DNA of 64,000 nt, from positions 1,302,001-1,366,000 of the forward strand of contig CAWDMA010000001.1 in assembly GCA_963803425.1 (NCBI GenBank), in the 5' to 3' direction. Under the pieces are notes generated by a model. That model was not told where the DNA came from. It searched no databases and worked only from the letters and a program-made list of their open reading frames with translations. This DNA is from DASPWW01 sp963803425. GTDB taxonomy: Bacteria > Actinomycetota > Thermoleophilia > Solirubrobacterales > 70-9. Both the position numbers and the translations under genes were made by a program. This document shows positions 60,543-64,000 of the stretch, in pieces (within the stretch, counting starts at the first letter, position 1; every line of letters starts with the position of its first letter).

Positions 60543-60623
60543 ACGAATCGGAGCGCGCGGCGGGCGAGTTCCTCGCAATGTGCGGGGTGCCGCCCAGGTC
60601 CCGTCTTCGGCGATTCGTAGTCT
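60543..60623 (+). promoter_or_regulatory. dnaE promoter region with 8-bp inverted repeat
   Basis: ACGAATCG (60543-60550) and CGATTCGT (60611-60618) are exact inverted copies. The second overlaps a -10 box TAGTCT (60618-60623), 7 nt before the dnaE ATG. A regulator site is possible. Confidence 0.4.
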
Positions 60624-60630
60624 TGCCGCG

Positions 60631-63600
60631 ATGCCGCCCAGCACCTCCGAAGCCGTCCACCTGCACGTGCACAGCGAGTACTCGCTGCTCGACGGCGCCT
60701 GCAAGATCGACCGGATGGCGGCGCGCGCCGCGGAGCTCGGGATGCCGGCGCTGGGGCTGACCGACCACGGCGTCATGAACGGCGCGGTGGAGATGTACGA
60801 GGCGTGCCGGCGCCACGACATCAAGCCGATCCTCGGGATCGAGGCGTACCTGGTGGACGATCTGGACAGGGCCAGGGAGCAGGTCCGCTACGAGCGCAAC
60901 CACCTGACGCTGCTCGCGGCCGACGACGTCGGGTTCTCGAACCTGGTCAAGCTCAGCACCGCGAGCTTCATGGACGGGTTCGCGCGCGGGAAGTCGAACG
61001 TGGACATGGAGCTGCTCAACCGCCACTCCGAGGGCGTGATCGCGTTGACCGGTTGCCTCCAGTCGCGATTCTGTCGCCGCCTGGTGGAGGAGCGGCCGGC
61101 CGACGCCCGGGCTCACGCCGACGACCTGCTCCGGGTGTTCGGAGCCGAGAACGTGTACTTCGAGGTGCAGGCGAACGGGCTCGCCGAGCAGGACCGCGCC
61201 AACGAGGGGATCGAGCGGGTCGCCCGGGAGCTCGGCCGGCCCCTCGTCGGGACCAGCGACGTCCACTACCTGCACCGCGAGGACTTCGACAACCATGCGG
61301 CGCTGCTGTGCGTGCAGACGAAGTCGACGCTCGCCGAGCCGAAGCTCAGCTTCGACACGAACGAGTTCTACCTGAAGAGCCCGGCCGAGATGGCGGAGTC
61401 GTTCGCGCGGTGGCCCGAGGCGGTTCCGACAACCCTCGAGATCGCGGATCGGTGCGAGGTCGAGATCAAGCTCGGTGAGCTGCTGCTGCCGCAGTTCGAG
61501 ACCCCCGATGGCTCGGAGCCGACCGAGATGCTGCGCCGGATCGCGACCGAGGGCCTTCGCCGTCGCTACGGCGACCCGCCTCCGGCGGAGGCGATGGAGC
61601 GGCTCGAGTACGAACTAGACGTGATCCTTGAGATGGGGTTCGAGTCCTACTTCCTGATCGTGTGGGACTTCGTTCGGTTCGCGAAGCAGGAGGGGATCGC
61701 TGTCGGCCCCGGGCGCGGCTCGGCGGCCGGCTCGATCGTCGCGTACAGCCTCGCGATCACCGACGTCGACCCGATCGCCCACAAGCTCCTGTTCGAGCGC
61801 TTCCTGAACCCGGCCCGGAAGTCGATGCCCGACATCGACATCGACTTCTCGGTTCGCGGGCGGGAGCGGGTGATCCGGTACGTCGCGGACAAGTACGGCC
61901 GCGACCGGGTCGCCCAGATCATCACGTTCGGCAAGATGGCGCCTCGGGCGGCGACGCGCGACGCGGCGCGGGTGCTCGGCCTCGACTACGCGACGGGCGA
62001 CCGGGTCGCAAAGATGATCCCGGAGCCGATCATGGGCCGTAGCCCGAGCTTCGAGGAGTGCCTGAAGCCCGGCGAGGAGCTGAAGAGGGCCTACGACTCC
62101 GAGCCCGAGGCGCGCCAGATCGTCGACGTCGGCAGGGGGCTGGAGGGGATCGTCCGCAACAACTCGATCCACGCCGCCGCGGTCGTGATCTCCGACCGTC
62201 CCCTCGACGAGATCGTCCCCTTGCAGCTCGCCGAGGACCGCGGCGCGCCGGCTGCCAACGGGAACGGGAGCGGGTCGCGGACCGAGCGCGCCTACAAGAC
62301 CGTGACCCAGTACTCGATGGGCCCGATCGAGCAGATCGGGCTGCTGAAGATGGACTTCCTGGGACTGCGCAACCTGGACGTGATCGAGGACGCGATCGAG
62401 ATCATCGAGCGCTCGCACGGCGTCCAGCTCGACCTCGAGACGCTTCCGCTCGACGACGCGAAGACCTACGAGATGCTGGCGCGGGGCGACTCGGTCGGGG
62501 TGTTCCAGTTCGAGTCGGAGGGGATGCGGGAGGCGCTCAAGAAGGTCCGACCGACCGAGTTCGAGGACCTGGTCGCGCTCGGCGCCCTGTACCGGCCCGG
62601 CGCGATGCGGTTCATCCCGGACTACGCGAAGGGCAAGCGCGATCCCTCCTCGGTCAGGTACGCCGACCCCCGGCTGCGGCCGATCACCGAGTCCACGTAC
62701 GGATGCTGCATCTACCAGGAGCAGCTGATGGAGATCGCCAAGCAGATGGCGGGGTTCTCGGGCGCCGAGGCGGACGATCTGCGCAAGGCCGTGGGGAAGA
62801 AGAAGCGCGACCTGATGGCCCAGATGAAGGACAAGTTCCTCGCCGGGACGAGGGAGTCGGGCACGCAGGCGAGCGTGGCGAGCGACCTGTGGGGGCTGAT
62901 GACCGCCGCGGCGGACTACAGCTTCAACCACTCCCATGCCGCGTGCTACGCGCTGATCGCCTACCGGACCGCCTACCTGCGCGCGAACTACCCCGCCGAG
63001 TACATGGCGGCGCTGATCTCGTCCGTGATGTCGACCAAGGACAAGGTGCCGTTCTTCGTCAACCGCTGCCATCAGATGGGGATCGAGGTGCTGCCGCCGG
63101 ACGTGAACGCCTCGGATCACGGGTTCGTGGTCTCCGGGAAGCGGATCAGGTTCGGGCTGGATGCGGTCAAGAACGTCGGCCACTCGGCGGTCGAGGCGAT
63201 CATCACGGCGCGCGGCGACGGCCCGTTCACCTCGCTGTGGGACTTCTGCGAGCGGGTCGACGCGCGGGCCGTGAACCGGCGCGCGGTCGAGTGCCTGATC
63301 AAGTGCGGGGCGCTCGACTCCACCGGCGGCACCCGCAGCGCGATGCTCGAGGCGCTGCCGCGGGCGCAGGCGGGCGGCCAGAAGGCCCAGGAGGACGCGC
63401 AGCGGGGGCAGTCCTCGATCTTCGACCTCGGCGACGGGCCGGCGAGCCCGGGCCCCTCCTCCGGTCGCCACCACCCGCCGCTCGTCGGCGAGGAGCTCGA
63501 CTCCCGCGAGCTGCTGCGGATGGAGAAGGAGACGCTCGGGACCTTCCTGTCCGAGCACCCGCTGTCCGAGGTCCGGGATGCGCTCACGGCCGCCGTCGAC

Positions 63601-64000
63601 TGCACGCTGGCGGAGCTCGACTCCAAGCCCGACGGAGCGTGGGTGACCGTCGGCGGGCTCGTCACGGAGCGCAAGAAGGTGCGGACGAAGCGCGGTGACG
63701 AGATGCTGTTCGCCACCCTCGACGACCTCGAGGGCCAGGTGGAGATGCTGGTCTTCAACTCCGCGTTCGCGTCCAGCGCCGCCGATATGGAGATCGACAC
63801 CGTGGTCGTGGTCCGGGGCCGGGTCGACCACAAGGATCGGGGGGAGACGAAGCTGGTCGTGCAGGAGGCGAGAAGATTCGACCCGGCCGAAGGTGGGCCG
63901 GCCGCCTCCTCCGCTTCGCGTCCGGGTGCGGCTGGGTCGCAGGCGGGACGCACGCACGACGGGCCGCTGTACGTAGACGTGAGGGCGGCGGAGTTTCCGG
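60631..64000 (+). CDS. dnaE: DNA polymerase III alpha subunit (3' end outside window)
   Basis: 1123 residues are visible without a frame break. The PHP domain begins 'AVHLHVHSEYSLLDGACKIDRMA' (in parts) with 'LTDHGVMNG'. The palm has 'GPGRGSAAGSIVAYSLAITDVDP' (in parts) and 'MPDIDIDFSVRGRERVIRYV' with the catalytic Asp residues, then 'FNHSHAACYALIAYRTAYL'. The helix-hairpin-helix and OB domain ('VTVGGLVTERKKV') follow. A hairpin-repeat copy is translated after 'EARRFDPAEGG'. It is the replicative polymerase of a DnaE1 type. Confidence 0.96.
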   Translation, partial: MPPSTSEAVHLHVHSEYSLLDGACKIDRMAARAAELGMPALGLTDHGVMNGAVEMYEACRRHDIKPILGIEAYLVDDLDRAREQVRYERNHLTLLAADDVGFSNLVKLSTASFMDGFARGKSNVDMELLNRHSEGVIALTGCLQSRFCRRLVEERPADARAHADDLLRVFGAENVYFEVQANGLAEQDRANEGIERVARELGRPLVGTSDVHYLHREDFDNHAALLCVQTKSTLAEPKLSFDTNEFYLKSPAEMAESFARWPEAVPTTLEIADRCEVEIKLGELLLPQFETPDGSEPTEMLRRIATEGLRRRYGDPPPAEAMERLEYELDVILEMGFESYFLIVWDFVRFAKQEGIAVGPGRGSAAGSIVAYSLAITDVDPIAHKLLFERFLNPARKSMPDIDIDFSVRGRERVIRYVADKYGRDRVAQIITFGKMAPRAATRDAARVLGLDYATGDRVAKMIPEPIMGRSPSFEECLKPGEELKRAYDSEPEARQIVDVGRGLEGIVRNNSIHAAAVVISDRPLDEIVPLQLAEDRGAPAANGNGSGSRTERAYKTVTQYSMGPIEQIGLLKMDFLGLRNLDVIEDAIEIIERSHGVQLDLETLPLDDAKTYEMLARGDSVGVFQFESEGMREALKKVRPTEFEDLVALGALYRPGAMRFIPDYAKGKRDPSSVRYADPRLRPITESTYGCCIYQEQLMEIAKQMAGFSGAEADDLRKAVGKKKRDLMAQMKDKFLAGTRESGTQASVASDLWGLMTAAADYSFNHSHAACYALIAYRTAYLRANYPAEYMAALISSVMSTKDKVPFFVNRCHQMGIEVLPPDVNASDHGFVVSGKRIRFGLDAVKNVGHSAVEAIITARGDGPFTSLWDFCERVDARAVNRRAVECLIKCGALDSTGGTRSAMLEALPRAQAGGQKAQEDAQRGQSSIFDLGDGPASPGPSSGRHHPPLVGEELDSRELLRMEKETLGTFLSEHPLSEVRDALTAAVDCTLAELDSKPDGAWVTVGGLVTERKKVRTKRGDEMLFATLDDLEGQVEMLVFNSAFASSAADMEIDTVVVVRGRVDHKDRGETKLVVQEARRFDPAEGGPAASSASRPGAAGSQAGRTHDGPLYVDVRAAEFP
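63898..63935 (+). repeat. 38-bp hairpin repeat, copy 13 (inside dnaE, forward)
   Basis: The arms CCGGCCGC / GCGGCTGG pair with a G-T wobble around the standard loop; GTCGCA follows. It is translated as PAASSASRPGAAG, the same peptide as copy 2 in smc. Confidence 0.92.

Noticed and set aside
63765..63785. A sequence close to the element loop (CTCCGCGTTCGCGTCCAG) in dnaE
   Set aside because: There are no complementary arms, and it encodes an ordinary part of the OB-domain region (NSAFASS).

Overview
The window is high-GC, gene-dense bacterial chromosome. It carries actinobacterial markers: a WhiG/FliA-type sigma factor, a class E-like sortase, an Rpf-like lysozyme-fold protein, an LLM-class (F420-type) oxidoreductase and an EF-G2-type GTPase. 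The conserved gene order (rpmF-plsX-acpP-rnc-smc-ftsY-ffh-rpsP-KH-trmD-rplS-lepB-rnhB, comM-dprA, thrS-infC-rpmI-rplT-rRNA methylase-pheST-argCJBD) and a SnoaL-like protein with an MSEENVEIV start point to class Thermoleophilia (Solirubrobacterales or relatives). That placement is inference from gene content, not from a 16S gene.

Layout. 1-10.9 kb: end of a TetR regulator, then lipid initiation (plsX, acpP), RNase III, an unusually short Smc, the SRP pair ftsY/ffh, ribosomal proteins S16 and L19, TrmD, signal peptidase and RNase HII. 10.9-13.4 kb: ArsR regulator with an MMPL-family exporter. 13.4-17.7 kb: yraN (inverted) and comM-dprA, separated by a 1.2 kb insert with a collagen-like secreted protein bracketed by a 16-bp direct repeat. 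17.7-26.5 kb: thiD, ilvD, a methyltransferase, hydrolases, a secreted nuclease/phosphatase-fold lipoprotein, a predicted beta-propeller protein and a folate-enzyme relative. 26.7-32.8 kb: L,D-transpeptidase, XerC, sigma factor, EF-G-like GTPase, RNase HI. 32.9-43.9 kb: three tRNA genes (Gly, Cys, Val), small secreted proteins, PdxH, oxidoreductases, a candidate structured RNA and a polytopic membrane protein. 43.9-60 kb: translation genes and arginine biosynthesis (argC, J, B, D and a separate argG; argF and argH are not in the window), sortase and cell-wall proteins. 60.6 kb to the end: dnaE, cut by the window edge.

The most striking structure is a dispersed 38-bp hairpin repeat present at least 13 times. 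Each copy has an almost invariant apical loop (CTCCGCTTCGCGTCCG) closed by arms that differ between copies but stay complementary, including a loop-closing pair that covaries G-C/C-G. Eight copies lie in frame inside protein genes (smc twice, pheT twice, ftsY, argJ, dnaE, a membrane protein), in either orientation, with no stop codon in any frame of the loop. Five are intergenic. It resembles in architecture the Rickettsia palindromic elements, but the sequence is not one I recognise.

Many transcription-unit-opening genes have a TANNNT -10 box only 6-9 nt before the start codon, so leaderless transcription is probably common. Genes inside units are usually coupled by ATGA/GTGA overlaps. Several conserved genes (thiD, the gene at 31728, rpmI, the rRNA methylase, pheS) contain single-base frame breaks, most of them between 45.7 and 48.5 kb. 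These look more like local consensus errors than real gene death.
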